Positions 12,434 through 25,000 of a stretch of 64,000 nt of DNA are shown here, in pieces (within the stretch, counting starts at the first letter, position 1; each line of letters begins with the position of its first letter). The DNA lies in NCBI GenBank assembly GCA_030142905.1, contig JASJOG010000057.1, positions 1,721,501 to 1,785,500 of the forward strand, in the 5' to 3' direction. This stretch comes from Heliopora coerulea (Eukaryota; Cnidaria; Anthozoa; Scleralcyonacea; Helioporidae). The notes under the pieces were generated by a model that saw nothing but the letters and a program-made list of their open reading frames with translations, was not told the origin of the DNA and made no database searches. Made by a program: the position numbers and the translations under genes.

Positions 12434-15400
12434 TTGCCTGTTGTTGTTTTTTTACGTATTAAATGACTTAATAGTCATATGGTACGTCACAGCGCAAGCG
12501 ATTGGTAATTTCCGGTGTAGAAAAGGCCAATTCTGTTAGCTTTCTCCGAGACCCAAAGTTTGCTATTAAAAGAACTATATTCGGGTACCAAATTTTATAT
12601 TTGGCAAAATAAGTTACAGTTAATACGTTCATTTCTTCTCGTCCATTAAATCCTTTTATGTTACCATTAGAGAAAGACGTCGTCCCAGACCTTAATTAGT
12701 TTAGTTCGCCAGTGCGAAGATAAAACAAGACGTACTTTTGTGCATCAAACTTGTACATTTGCAGGAAATCCTACCGCAATAAAATGCAGACGAAGGAATT
12801 CACGTGCTACAATTTTCTGCAGTCTTACTACATCTATCCTCAGATGATTCTTACTACACGAACGATGATATGATGCTTTTTACGAGGAAAACCTTTGTCG
12901 CACATGGGCCAAGGTCACCAACATCTACCTGCCTTTGCAATTTGCTGTCACACGATAGTTCGGCGTGATATGCTGCCCTGCGACGGGATTAAGTACTACT
13001 ACAAAATGCTGAACTCGTTTAAAACCCACGATATGACAATTTCATACACCATACGACAAATTTGTGTGAAAATCTTTTCGTATAGTTGGTACTTCCACAG
13101 AATAAGATCCCCGATATGGTCTCGTATTTTAAACTGTAGCGCGACGTCGACGGCAAATCTTGTTGTGGGAGATGGACTTTACACTACTGTCCAGTAATCA
13201 GCCAGACCAGCTGTCTTAACTCCAGGTACAAGCCAAGCTACTGACTGTGCCTAGACTTCACAAACTGTCTCGTGAAGATCAGGTTTAGGAGTGAAGCGTT
13301 GAATAAACTCGCCTTGCTACGACGTTTCAACCCCCGTGATAATTACGTTAGCCTAAATACTAGGTCGGTTTACCAGAAATAGAAGACTACTTTGTTTGGT
13401 CCTCCTTAAAATCAAGACAAGCTTTGATCTAGTACGGAAGTGTTAAAAGGAGTATAAACATTACAGGCATTCGATGTACCGTAAATTTCATTTAAGCCGA
13501 ACAGATCTGAAAATGCAAACTGAGCATTGTAGAAAACGCTCAATAACAATTGTTTGTGTGTTTCGTATAACATTTAATGTGTCTGGAATGTGAAGAACTT
13601 TAAGAGTGATTTATCAAAACAATCGTTCTCAAGGATTCCATGTCTGCTAGTTAACTAGGTGCTAAAGGAACGGATCTTTGAAAGAACACTAACAAATAGA
13701 CAACTCTCAAAAGCCACTTTGTAGCACTTGTATTTACATACATTCAGGAAAAGGGCATTCACACCACCACATTAAGCCGTGCCACGGTGTCTGACCCGTG
13801 CTTTTGACATCCAAACCCGGTATAAAATTTGCTTTCTTTCATCCATAGGCGAATAAAAAGTCCCGTGGGAAAACTCCCATCAAAATTAGTCTATTTCATG
13901 AAAAAAGTTTGAGAGAGATTTTGAACTAATTCATCAAATGTCTGTGTAATATATATTGCGTTTCTACATGTACAAATTATATATGAAATTATAAACCCTA
14001 CTTACAGAACAAAGCGCGAGACAATCCCGTTGAGGACGAAACCTCAAGATGAAGGAGTACTAAATCTTGTTCAAAACTCTAGGCTCAAAGGCTTGTTCAC
14101 TTTTCTCCATATCTACGAACAAGCACACTTACTGGTTTTCTGTTTCCAAACCCATGACTTACGTCTGTTTAGCTTACCTAGCAGCCCAGAATGCTGTCCA
14201 AGCTTTTCTCATCGTGATAGTTAAATATTGTCGTTCTCTTCCGATTTATCAATCTTCGCTGGTTCCACATCTGGTAAACATGGTCTCATTTCATTCCTGT
14301 TCAACGCCTTACCATCAAAGAATTCGAGTGTACTCATCTGGTCTTTCACTTGTTTAAGCTGTTCACGAGTCCATAAATAGTAGCCACCGATCAGCCAAGT
14401 TTTCCTGCGCGATTTTTCACATAGATTTTGACGCTCAGCGAGTTTGTTGAGAGGATACAGCAAGGTTTTTCAAACACATTGTCTGCCCTTCGTATAATCA
14501 CCAAATAAAGGCAAGGAGATTCACACGGAAGCTGTGAGGTTTTTAAGTGTTAAATAAAGAGATGAAAGACAATTACACGGTTAACGTTTCCGCATTTAAA
14601 TAAAGTAAGCCTCGCATGTCATTGGTTGCACCGACTTAGTTTGACCGACAGATATATTTTTAAGTTACGAAATGTATAACACTTCGCTTATGATACTGTT
14701 TGTCATTCACTGTTGATGCAGGGTTGATGTGACCGCTTAGTGTTGAAGATGTAAATGTTCTAGATTCACTACATCATGAATTTGTTTGAAATTGACTGCA
14801 TGTTATAATATTCAAATCTCGCTCGTTTGATATCCGTTACAGTTTATCTCGTTATTTTACACGTTTCTACATGCATTATTGCGTCTACGCCTATTGTTCC
14901 CTGTTGAAGATACTTAGAAATATGAAGATAAAATTATTCTAATTCGTGACAAAAGAAACGGAAAACGGAAAATATGAGAATAAGTCTTGGACGTTTTGTA
15001 CAGCTGACACCCGGCCGAAACAATGTTACATAGAGAGAACGTTCGACAGTAGATCGCATTTTAAAGCGTTTGTCATTGATGATTAATTAAAAACGATGTA
15101 AATTCAAATTTTATTTGGAAAAACGAATCGCATTCACGAGTAAAATCACCTTGCACTTGCTAGAGCAAACAGACGAAAATTTGACACCATGAGGAAAAAA
15201 AAATCAACAGACGAGAAAAGAAAGACGAAAAGATGAATTATATACTGACAAGAATGTCAGGACGTTAGTGAGAACCCAACAGTATTACATTCCATTCAAG
15301 TGCATCGCGCGATTATTAATCAGCTTGTTCCACATTTTGAAGTTCGCTTGTGTTTGGTTTTTTTTTTTTTTGAAAAGCGTTTGCAAGCACTAGTGATTGG

Positions 15401-17014
15401 CTTATACATTTCTTGTAAGGAGAGAAGACATTCCCACATTTTCACAAGAAATGATATGATGCATTGAACAGGTTAGCACGTGCTCTTCTTTCTTGGCTAC
15501 GTCTGCAGATAACCCCGCAATGATACATGTAATAATATAACCCGACATACGGTGTCTGTACAAATTAATAAAGACAAATGTAGACATCAACGTGCACAAA
15601 CTCATATAATCATATTAGTATCATGAAGTGACAGAAATGCAGTTGTGAGTGCTGTTTGTCTTTTGTCCGTATGTACATTATTATATGTACACTATATCCA
15701 TATAGCATACCAATACGTTTAATAAGGATGATGTGGGTAAACTATGTTGATTGCCTTCCCAGGTGAGCTCTTATTGCATATTATATCTGATGTTCTGTTT
15801 CTGCTGGTAGTTGTGATAGTCCACCTAAAACACACCTACTTAGTAATCCCAAACTGCAAATATCGTTAGTACGTTCTTCATTCCTCAGCAGACGCCAGTC
15901 ATCCTTGATGGCTTTGATGCCGCATTTCCCCAATTATTTAAACTCTGGTTGGGTTTCACGTTAAAAAATAGCCATAAAGTAAAACAGATAGGTTGCCCCT
16001 CTTTCTGTGGTTGGGTGGTTTGTTGAAATTTAAAATTTAAAAATTTTCAAACCGTCCGCACGAAAAAGTAGATCACCGCCTGGTTTGCATTCATCAGCTC
16101 GTGTTTTCTACTGCATTCCATAAGTACTTAAAAACGTTAGACTGACCATTAGAATCATATCCTGAAATGAAATAATTATTCATAGGCTCCTTTTAAGTCC
16201 AGTTGGTTCAAGCCAACCATTGGACAAAATTCAAAACAAAGAAAACTTCAAGTTAGGAGACTAGAAGGTATCCTTTGTTTTAGGCTTGACTACCTCAACT
16301 AACCTTAGTAAGCTAGCCACTGTTTGGGTCCCATCCTGTAAATATTACTATGTTGCATTAATGCATTCAAAGACCAAAACAAGAATCACTGGCCCAAAAT
16401 TACAACAAGACCTTACCCTGAGCTTTTTAATAGAAAGTGAAAAAGTTCTTCAGGAACTCAGCTGGATGTTTATGTGAATTACTTGAACAGTAATGTTGTG
16501 ACACATGGTTTCATGACTGTCAGTGAACAATGAATATTCCTTCAATATAGTTCATTATTTTCTGCAGTAATTCTCCCCCTTCCATGGGTCCAGACTTCTT
16601 AGCAACCTTTAATTACTATAGTGGATTTGGAGGATACAAATTGTCCACAAGGTTGCATTTTTTTGATGGGCATCGTATAACATGCTGTATTGCAACTGGT
16701 TATGAACAACCTTCAGAATGGCAGTAGCAATCATGAATCCTACAACAAGGCACATTGCACAAAAAGAGAGCAAATTAAGTTCTTTTAATATGCAAGTTGT
16801 TTCCTCATGGTTTAAACTTTTAAATCTACAATAATCACTAACCCTGCTTAATAATAATAGTTGTCAGCAATATCACACAGGTCTTAGGTGCTGTACTGAA
16901 ACTTCCAAACAAACTATTTTTCTTTTGGGTGTCACATGTAATTAATAATATGGGAAAAATAGTTCAGTCTATAATAAAGCCATATTATTGTTATTCCAGG
17001 AAGATTATCAGGCT
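12434..17014. other. Intergenic region, no confident gene
   Basis: Lies upstream of the minus-strand membrane-protein gene and downstream of EIF1, so it should hold the promoter of the former and the 3' UTR of the latter. ATTAAA on the minus strand at 16789-16784, about 230 bases after the EIF1 stop, is a possible poly(A) signal. The open frame at 14221-14463 (minus) is listed separately. Other short frames (12895-13197, 14067-14357, 15402-15605, 16286-16477) show no domain, splice context or composition that supports a gene. Confidence 0.5.
14221..14463 (-). other. Unassigned open frame, possible exon
   Basis: About 80 codons, opening at a TTG just after an in-frame stop and ending in TAA. 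The translation is charged and fairly protein-like (GGYYLWTREQLKQVKDQ, LEFFDGKALNRNEMRP), unlike the low-complexity shadows nearby. There is no ATG at its head and no clear splice acceptor, so it may be the last exon of a small gene, a decayed copy, or chance. I recognise no family. Confidence 0.2.
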
Positions 17015-18582
17015 TTAGAAACCATGGACCTTTACTTGGTTCTTGTTAGCCAAGCCAATTTCAATTAAGAAGTCATGAATACTCTGTCGCTGATCTCCTT
17101 GAAGCTGAATCACTTCCCCATGCTCAGGATGATCAACAACAGTACCATTACATGAAAAGTTCTGAAAAGAAACCAAATATAGAAGTCTGTACCACAATAT
17201 TACCCAACTAAAGCTCAACTTATATTACATTTTTTAGCAGAGTACTACCTTCATACTCATTGTAATTTGTTCAGAAAACCATACATAGCATTATGGTTTA
17301 TCCTAACAGGTCAGTTTCTTCTATTCATCTGATTTCAAGAAAAATATAAACTTATATTAACCTGTTCCTGTATATATAGTGGATTTTGTAGTTCTTATAT
17401 TATTATATGGAGACTATGGTGATACAAGTAAAAAGGTAAAAAGTTCTTTGAGATCAGTGATGGCAATTACCAACCTTTGAACTTTTTACCTTAATTAACA
17501 CTGTCTACACAATATTCTATTTTTATATGGTGATACTATAATGTTAACCAATTACTTTAACTATAAGGTATTACATATCCCCAAAACAGTGTTTCCTGGG
17601 GATTTAAAAAGGGTACTCTAGATGCACAGAGAGACTTTCTGGGTAAATCAAGGGTTTTTCATAATGTCAAGGTTACTTAAATGACTAAAAATGTCTAAAA
17701 TATGGGGGTGACAATCAGCAATCATTGATAAGTCATTGGCAGGGCTCAGCTGCTCCATTTCAATGGAGTTTACCATCATTGATTTAGGATGTGACAGCAC
17801 CAAATCTTTCTCAATTGTGTGAATAGTGGGCTTCAACACTGAACCAAACAAATTTTCTCTTGTGATGGAAATAAGATTATTATAAAATTATTAAAGCAAT
17901 CCCTATATCTGTTTTAAATTCGACGGACATGCTGAAGGTCATGAAGGTGAAAATGATTCCAATGAACTGAAGGCTCCAGACAGTAATGTTTACATGGTAA
18001 TTGCTTGTCATGCTAAGTTAACGGGACTTTTTTTAGAAGTAATACTTAGTAGTTGGGTGTTTGGTTGATCTTATAATGTCACTATAATCTCTAGGTGATG
18101 AGGTGTCAACTGAAGTATAATTTCCCTGTTTCTGGTGTTAATGTTATTGCATGAAACTGTGTCAGCTCCTACGACATTAAATTATGTGTGCAACAAAAAC
18201 GTACCAAACGGTTAAAATAAACTAGACGTTTCTAATGCAAATTTTGTTATAAGCTCATCGGAACATTTCTAATAAGAGACTACACTTGTCGAAATGTGGT
18301 AGTAAAAATACGAACCTTTTTGAAATACTTCACAAGCCTCTTCTTGTCATATTTATCTGAGATTCCTTGAACAGTGGTCAGTGTTTTCCGACCATTTCTC
18401 TGCTGTATACGAATATGAATAAGACCTTCTTGCTCGGACTTGTCGACTTCGAAGGGGTCTGAAAGAAAACATATTGAACATAACGTAAATTTTAAACAGC
18501 TCCTTTAGCAATTCGGCCACCAGGACACAAACCATGGACATTTTTATGACTTACCAGCTGCGTTAAAATTTTGAACGGACAT
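17015..18582 (-). CDS. EIF1: Translation initiation factor eIF1 (SUI1 family), complete, 3 exons
   Basis: eIF1 binds the 40S subunit near the P site and enforces start-codon selection during scanning. Minus-strand exons: 18582-18555 (MSVQNFNAA), 18458-18316 and 17161-17015, joining to 105 codons plus stop. The SUI1 core is very clear: IHIRIQQRNGRKTLTTVQGI, then DKKRLVKYFKKNFSCNGTV, EVIQLQGDQR and the C-terminal VKVHGF. The protein is slightly shorter than the human one (113 aa), all of it at the N-terminus before DPF. The start is fixed by the ATG of the tiny first exon, which splices in phase 1 onto the DPFEVDK exon. The gene is head-to-head with VPS39, start codons 500 bases apart. No premature stops or frameshifts, so a live gene rather than a processed copy. 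EIF1 versus EIF1B paralogy cannot be decided in an invertebrate. Confidence 0.96.
17433..17492. repeat. Hairpin in EIF1 intron 2
   Basis: AAGGTAAAAAGTTC (17433-17446) is perfectly inverted as GAACTTTTTACCTT (17479-17492) around a 32-base loop. Probably the remains of a small fold-back element; no RNA gene is recognised. Confidence 0.6.
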
Positions 18583-19082
18583 ACGAGACCCTAGGAACTT
18601 AATGCTTTACAATTTTAGTTAGAATAGAAATACTTGTTGATATATACACAGATTTATTTGGATTGAAACTTCCTTTATAACTCTGAATTCGTTCAAGTAA
18701 AAAACGAGCGAAGCGAATTATGACAATCCGCGAACCTGTGACGTCTGGGTACGGCGAGTGCCGCTTTTTGATTGGTTAATCTCATGATTTCCCACAAAAT
18801 TGGAAAGTTCATTTTACTCAAATTAAATCATAGTAAGTTTATTCGAATGTCTGTAATTACATTGAAACTCTAAGTTTTTAATGTTCTTCATTCCTTAGGA
18901 ATGGCTTTTGTCGTCGCGGAATTAGAATTTTCGCAAAACTTCTTTTAAAATAACGTCTCCTGTTAATCCTTCGTTGTCCCACAAGTCACATGATGTCACT
19001 GTAATCGTGCTTACCATTTCAGACAGGAAGAGTGGATCGACTACAGTTTTCATCAATGTGCAATGTTTGGTAGTTCCCAACG
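18583..19082. promoter_or_regulatory. Bidirectional promoter region EIF1 / VPS39
   Basis: The 500 bases between the divergent start codons must hold both 5' UTRs and both core promoters. The EIF1-proximal part near 18700-18770 is locally GC-richer (GTGACGTCTGGGTACGGCGA), compatible with a TATA-less promoter. No convincing TATA box faces either gene. A TCACATGA site lies on the VPS39 side. Confidence 0.6.
18986..18993. promoter_or_regulatory. Possible MiT/TFE (M-box/CLEAR-like) site upstream of VPS39
   Basis: The sequence AAGTCACATGATGTCA contains TCACATGA, the M-box form of E-box bound by MITF/TFEB/TFE3, whose mammalian targets are lysosomal and endosomal genes. It lies about 90 bases before the VPS39 ATG. 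An 8-mer occurs often by chance, so this is only suggestive. Confidence 0.25.
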
Positions 19083-22000
19083 ATGCACGATGCATTTGAG
19101 TATGCTTCCATACTGGAGAGACTGCCTTTAATTATTGAATCTATCGCGACTTATGGTAAGAATATTTCTGTAAAGCTTGCGATAGTATCATGAAGTTCAG
19201 TAACATAGAAGTGTTCCTGCAACTATAATTAAACTTCCATGTATAGCGAAATAAAGAATTTAATTAATTAAATTGTTTTATCTTTGCAGATAATCACTTG
19301 CTAGTTGGCACGCGACCAGGTCATTTGCTCGTTTATGGTATAAAAGATGGCACAGGTATTTCATCTCTGTAGTTCTAGTATTTACCATAGTTCTCTGGCA
19401 TCTTAATAACCATATTAAGGTTAACGGCTACCAGAAAAAATCCACCCATTCCACATTGATTGTCTCTATCATTATAGCCCCTACAGTTTATTAAGACTTC
19501 ATCATCACTTTACTTTTAAATGTTGTCAAGGTAATTTAGCCTTTCAGTGGGATTTTAATAGCTTAGCCAGATCATTTTATTTGGCAGACATCAACACTGT
19601 ATCTGAGGATTAAAGGATTAAGTACAATGTTTCTCAACATGGCATTTCATTGAATTTATGACTGAACATTCACATAATGTCAGAAAAAAATCACAATAGA
19701 CATCTTTTAGCTTGAAAATAAACTAGTGTGAAATGCAAGAATACTAGGTGTCGAGCCAACTATGATGTAAACTTAAGCTGAATTATAGTGATGCAAAAGC
19801 TCATAATTTTTGTTTTCTGAAATATTTGAAGGTGAATTCTGATGGAAATACTAATATATAAATAAAGAGTAAACCAAAACACTAAATAAATTCCCAAAAT
19901 GGTTTCTAATCTTTCAGGTGATCAAAGGTTTGAAGTTCAACTCAAAAGGTCAAACAAACTTTTCTCAAAAAAACCAATTGTTCAGGTAAATTATAAAAAG
20001 GTTAAAATACCTTTAAAATAATTTATGGTGCAAGCTTTATCTGGATTTATATATGATGTCTTGCACAATGTAGTCTCTCACTTGGAACCATCTTTGATTT
20101 ATAGTTGGAGGTAGTTCCAGAATTAAATTTGTTAATTAGTTTATCAGGTAAGCTGGGAATATCTGGTCAATATGAATAACAATTGTTAAGCTATAACTGC
20201 CCAACAAGATATTGTTTACTTAATAACAAAAAATCTTGTTAAACCCATTGGATAACTGGTACTATAATAGTAGCTTGTCAGGGGTTATCGGCAGTTGATC
20301 CAACAAGACCTTTCTTACCATTTTTGGTTTCTAAGCAAGATTATTCACGTAAACAAACTTTCTTTTAGCCATATTTTATCCCTATTACCTCATGATTTAT
20401 ACTTGATATTATCTATTTTTATGATAATTTATTGTATAAAAGTTTGTTAAAAAATGAAATCATTTTTACAGCATATACATGTACAATCTCCCATACTGAT
20501 ACTTTCCTGTGCCAGCCCTTCTGTAAAATTCACTTTCAGCATAAACAAAGGCGAAAAGATCTCAAACAAGATTGTTTGATGTACAATGTAGGCAGAAAAA
20601 AAAATGACAGTGAAAAATGCAAGAGATTCACAAGATGTTCATACAATGAAAGAGCATTAGGAGTGATAATTGAGCCAATTTTTTTTATATGAAACTTATT
20701 GTTCTACAGAAATTCCTGTATGCATATGCCAGTGTTTGTAACAAATGGCTTTTTAATCAGGAGGTCCTTAATTGTCCCCCTGATGGTGAAGTGGTAAATA
20801 GGTAAGATGGGCCCTGACTAATGAAATTACTAGATCCAAATCCATTAAGGGATTTAGGAGGTGTGATGGCTATTTACCATTAGCATACTGTGACATTTTT
20901 GAGCATGTTTTACTAACCATTGATCAAATGTGTTTTATCAAGCAAGAGAATAATATTGTAATACATTTTACCAATAAACAGGTTTTCCCTACTGCCTCTT
21001 TATTTTATCAGCTACTGGTAATTTACTGAAACTTTGGGGGTATAATGGGTCCACACCCCTGCTTTGTATTCATCTGGCTGTTTCCCTTATCAGAGCTTGG
21101 GATTTGCACCCTTCACTCAGCAAATGTGCTCTTTTTGCTTGGCAAAATTCTCCTTTCACATCACATGGCAAATTTCTGCGCAGTTATATGTTGAGTAATG
21201 CTGAAGATGCTATTTCAGAGCTCTAAACATTCAAGCATTTTAACAACAGGCACACCTCTGGACTTCATAAAAAACAGATATTTTTGAGATTAATGAAATA
21301 TTAACATTTACTTGTCAGCCTCATATGGATGGCCCACTCCCTCCCACCCAAGTCCTAGATTTATTACAGAGTAAAGAATAAAACATAATCCAAAAAATGT
21401 CATCTTGTTAGCTTGATATTCAAGTTATTAAACAAGACAAGACAGAGACATGTTGCAGTGATATTTCAACTCTATTACAAAGTCATTGTCAAACCAACTG
21501 GTTTGATAATGACTTTGTAATAGAGTTGAAATATTACCACAACTTTGTCTCTGTCTTGTCTTGTTTAATAACTTGAATATCAAGCTAGCAAGATGATGTT
21601 TTTTGGATTATGTTTTATTCTTTACTTTTTAAAATTGCTGGCTGATCATGGTTTTTGGACTACAGACTAAATCCTGGCTGTTAAGAATTTAGAATTTTAA
21701 CTTGTTCATTGCCTTTTACTGGTCATTTTTGTATGGTTTAGCCTCCTAGAAATTGTGCAGGAGAGTAGTATACTCTTAATTTAAAAATTGTCTGGTACTG
21801 TTGAAGTCATTGTAGCTTCATTAGACTTGTTCTTGCTCTTATTGTGGATGTATTATTATTTTAACAAAACATCAGTATAATTTAAAAACCATTATATTCA
21901 CAATGCAACTAATTTCTGACATGTTTTTTTAAATGGATATTGATTCAGATTCTGTAGTCAGTGTGCATCATCTTGATTCATTCATCTTAAAATCTGTTCT

Positions 22001-25000
22001 CAACAAAACACGTGGAGCCACATTTTTTGCCATCGATGTCCAGGTAAGCACGTAAATAATACTTTGTTTAATGTACATTTTAACTGGATTGTTTTTCATT
22101 AAACATGGCTTAGCTTAACATTTGCCAGACAGTTGTTCTCACTGACTTATCTGTCTCTTATTTTTAATAGAAACATAGAAGATCAACAGTATTTGGTAAG
22201 AAACATTTCTGTTTACAGCATTTTTATTTTACCTATTGAAGTCAATGAATTTTCATTGCTGAAGATGTCACTGAAGATGTTAAATTAGAAAAGGAGTATC
22301 TTGAATAGGGACTTAAAAGATTAAGATGAGGTCTCAAAATCCCTGAAATTGTGCTGCAGACTTTTTTTTTGTGTTTTTTAGTATGAGTTTGAGAAAATTG
22401 TTTCCAACTTTAGGACAAAATGTTATATATGTAATTGGTGAATGTTTTATCTGATTATCACATTGTGTACACATCTGATTTTGTTATCAGCACTCAGAGT
22501 AATTAGTTTTTGGTCTCATCTGCTTTTCTTTTATGTGCAGACCCATCACCTTCATTTATTCTTCGCATGTGTGTTTCTGTTAGAAAGAGGTTAATGGTAA
22601 GCTTTCAAAAATGTTGGTTAATAATACAGCTGTATGTAGTATAGTGAAGTGTCAACACTCACTCACACATTCACTCATACTATCACTCTATTACTGTTAA
22701 TTCTGAATATCAGCAATTGATTCACCAGGTGGAAATCGCAATTGTAAAAGAAATACTAATGCCCACCATGATATTTTTAGAACAGCTAGAACCACTGGTA
22801 TAAAGTTAAGAAGATTTGATGATAATTTAATAATACAGATGTTACATGTTTGGCAGCAAAACATCAGACTGTATTAAATCTTCTTAACTTTATACTTGTG
22901 GTTATGGCTGTTCTAAGAATGTTATGCTAGGCATTAGTATTCATAATTCTGCATACTTTTATCTTGAATCTTTAAGTAAAGGTCTGGCAATGACAAATCA
23001 GTGGTTGCTAGTTTAGAAAGCTGACCAAGGCAATATATATTCAACTATAATAATTTTGAAATAATCATAAGAGTTAATTTATAGATTTAAAATTAAAAAG
23101 GGTACACATGTAACAATGTTCTTACTCAAAGTGAGAACATTCCTTTAATATAAATAGCAATGCTCAACAAATTGTGTGAAGTATCTCCATACATAAACAT
23201 TAACAATTGGATGAATAAAGAAGGCCAAAAGAAATTAAAACATACATGTATTTATTGACTAATGTTTCATCACTGCATGCTACATCATCAGAGTGATTAA
23301 ATATGTTTTAAATAAATGTTTTAAATTCTTCTGGCCTTCATTGTTTATCCAGTTGTTAATGTTTATCTATGGCAATACTTTGCACAATTTGTCGGGCATT
23401 GCTATTTATATTAAAGTTGTGATTTCCACCTGCACAATCACTCAGAGATCATTCCTTTATTTAAACTATTTGTTGCTTTGACACCTGTTCTCTATTTTGA
23501 AGAACAAAATCCACTAAATAAAAAAGTCTTTATTTTTTTCTAGTTATTCCATTGGAAAAATGACCAATTTGAAGAAATGGGTGAAGATTTGGGAGTCCCT
23601 GATGTGGCTAAAACAGTTGCATGGTCAGGTGATAGTTTATGTGTTGGATTCAAAAGAGACTATTATTTGATAAAGGTGGGTTGACAGCAAGTAACACATT
23701 CCTTCCTTTCTTTTTCTCCTTCCCTCTTTTTCTCCTTCCCTTTTTTTCTGGTGATATTGTTCACTCCAGCCAATTGTACAGTAGAAAAAGACATAGAATG
23801 CTCCCCAACATTTTGTATGTATTCCTTATGTGATATTTACTACATGTATCTGGCATCAGATACTACCTTACCTTTAGATACCAAATGACAGTATTAACTA
23901 GAATTCAGTTAATAGTGTAAAGATACTGCTTATGATTTTAGAAATGTGGGAGCTTGGATATAACTTAAGAGAGATAAAAGATCGTCAAGCTCTATACTCA
24001 GAAAATGATTTCTGAGCCCCAGACGGGGATCGAACCTGCAACCTTCTGATGACCGGTGAGACGCTCTAACCATTGAGCTACCAAGACTCAGATGGTGAGC
24101 TGGGTGCAAGTTCGACATATATGTGCAACCTAAGTGGAAGCCACTATGTATTAATAATGAATGATGCAGTTTATGATTTTAGAAATGTGAGAGCTTGACG
24201 ATCTTTCATCTCTCTTAAGTGTAAAGATACTGTAACAGAAATGAAAAAAAAGGAATAACTGTAATTTAGAGTCTTACTATTTTTTAGACTGCCACAGGTC
24301 AGCTTAGAGATTTATTTGGGACTGGAAAGAATCTTGAGCCAACTATTTCTGTAATGAAAGATGGAAATTTAATACTTGGACGTGATGAAGTTACCGTGTT
24401 CATTGATTCTGAGGGCAAGCCAACTAAAAGGAAAGCTCCTGTTTGGACTGATGTTCCCATAGCAGTAGGTAAATTTCTTACGACGCATTTCACATCTGAA
24501 AAATATCCTTACAAAAACTCCATGAAAGGAATTTTTAGCTTGAATATTTAACTATTACTCACCTAACGGATTTAAAAAGTTGAACCCGAAGAAGGACCAT
24601 CAGCGTAAAATGAATTCAAAGAGTACTATTTTAAAACGATCATTTTGAAATTTCGTATGCTTTATTTAAAATTATGGCTACTATCGGCTGGGAGCAGTGG
24701 ACTTAAGTTAGTTGGACCCATGACCTACCAAAATGTTGATTGTTGTTGCAAGATTTAGGTTGCTCACTTGTCAAATTTGGGCTTAGTATTGAAAATACTT
24801 AAAGCGTAACAATAACATCTCATTTTACCAAGAGGTATGTGTTTTATTTCATAGTAAAGTTAAAAGAATGATAAAGAAATTACAGCTCAACAAAAATGCC
24901 GGCCAGTAAAGGACGCCAGGACCATTACGGTCGCCTTCATCAAATGTAGTTTTCCGCCACTGCTACCGTTTTTTTTAATTAAAAGTTCGCAACTTTAATT

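Noticed and set aside
24016..24087. Functional tRNA gene
   Set aside because: A- and B-boxes are present, but acceptor pairing is weak, U33 is missing and the same core recurs inside inserted elements with target duplications.
23930..24118. Minus-strand frame with an apparent Cys/Arg-rich peptide (repeated near 53777-53959)
   Set aside because: It is a translation of the tRNA-like core of the fold-back element; both copies give the same artefact.
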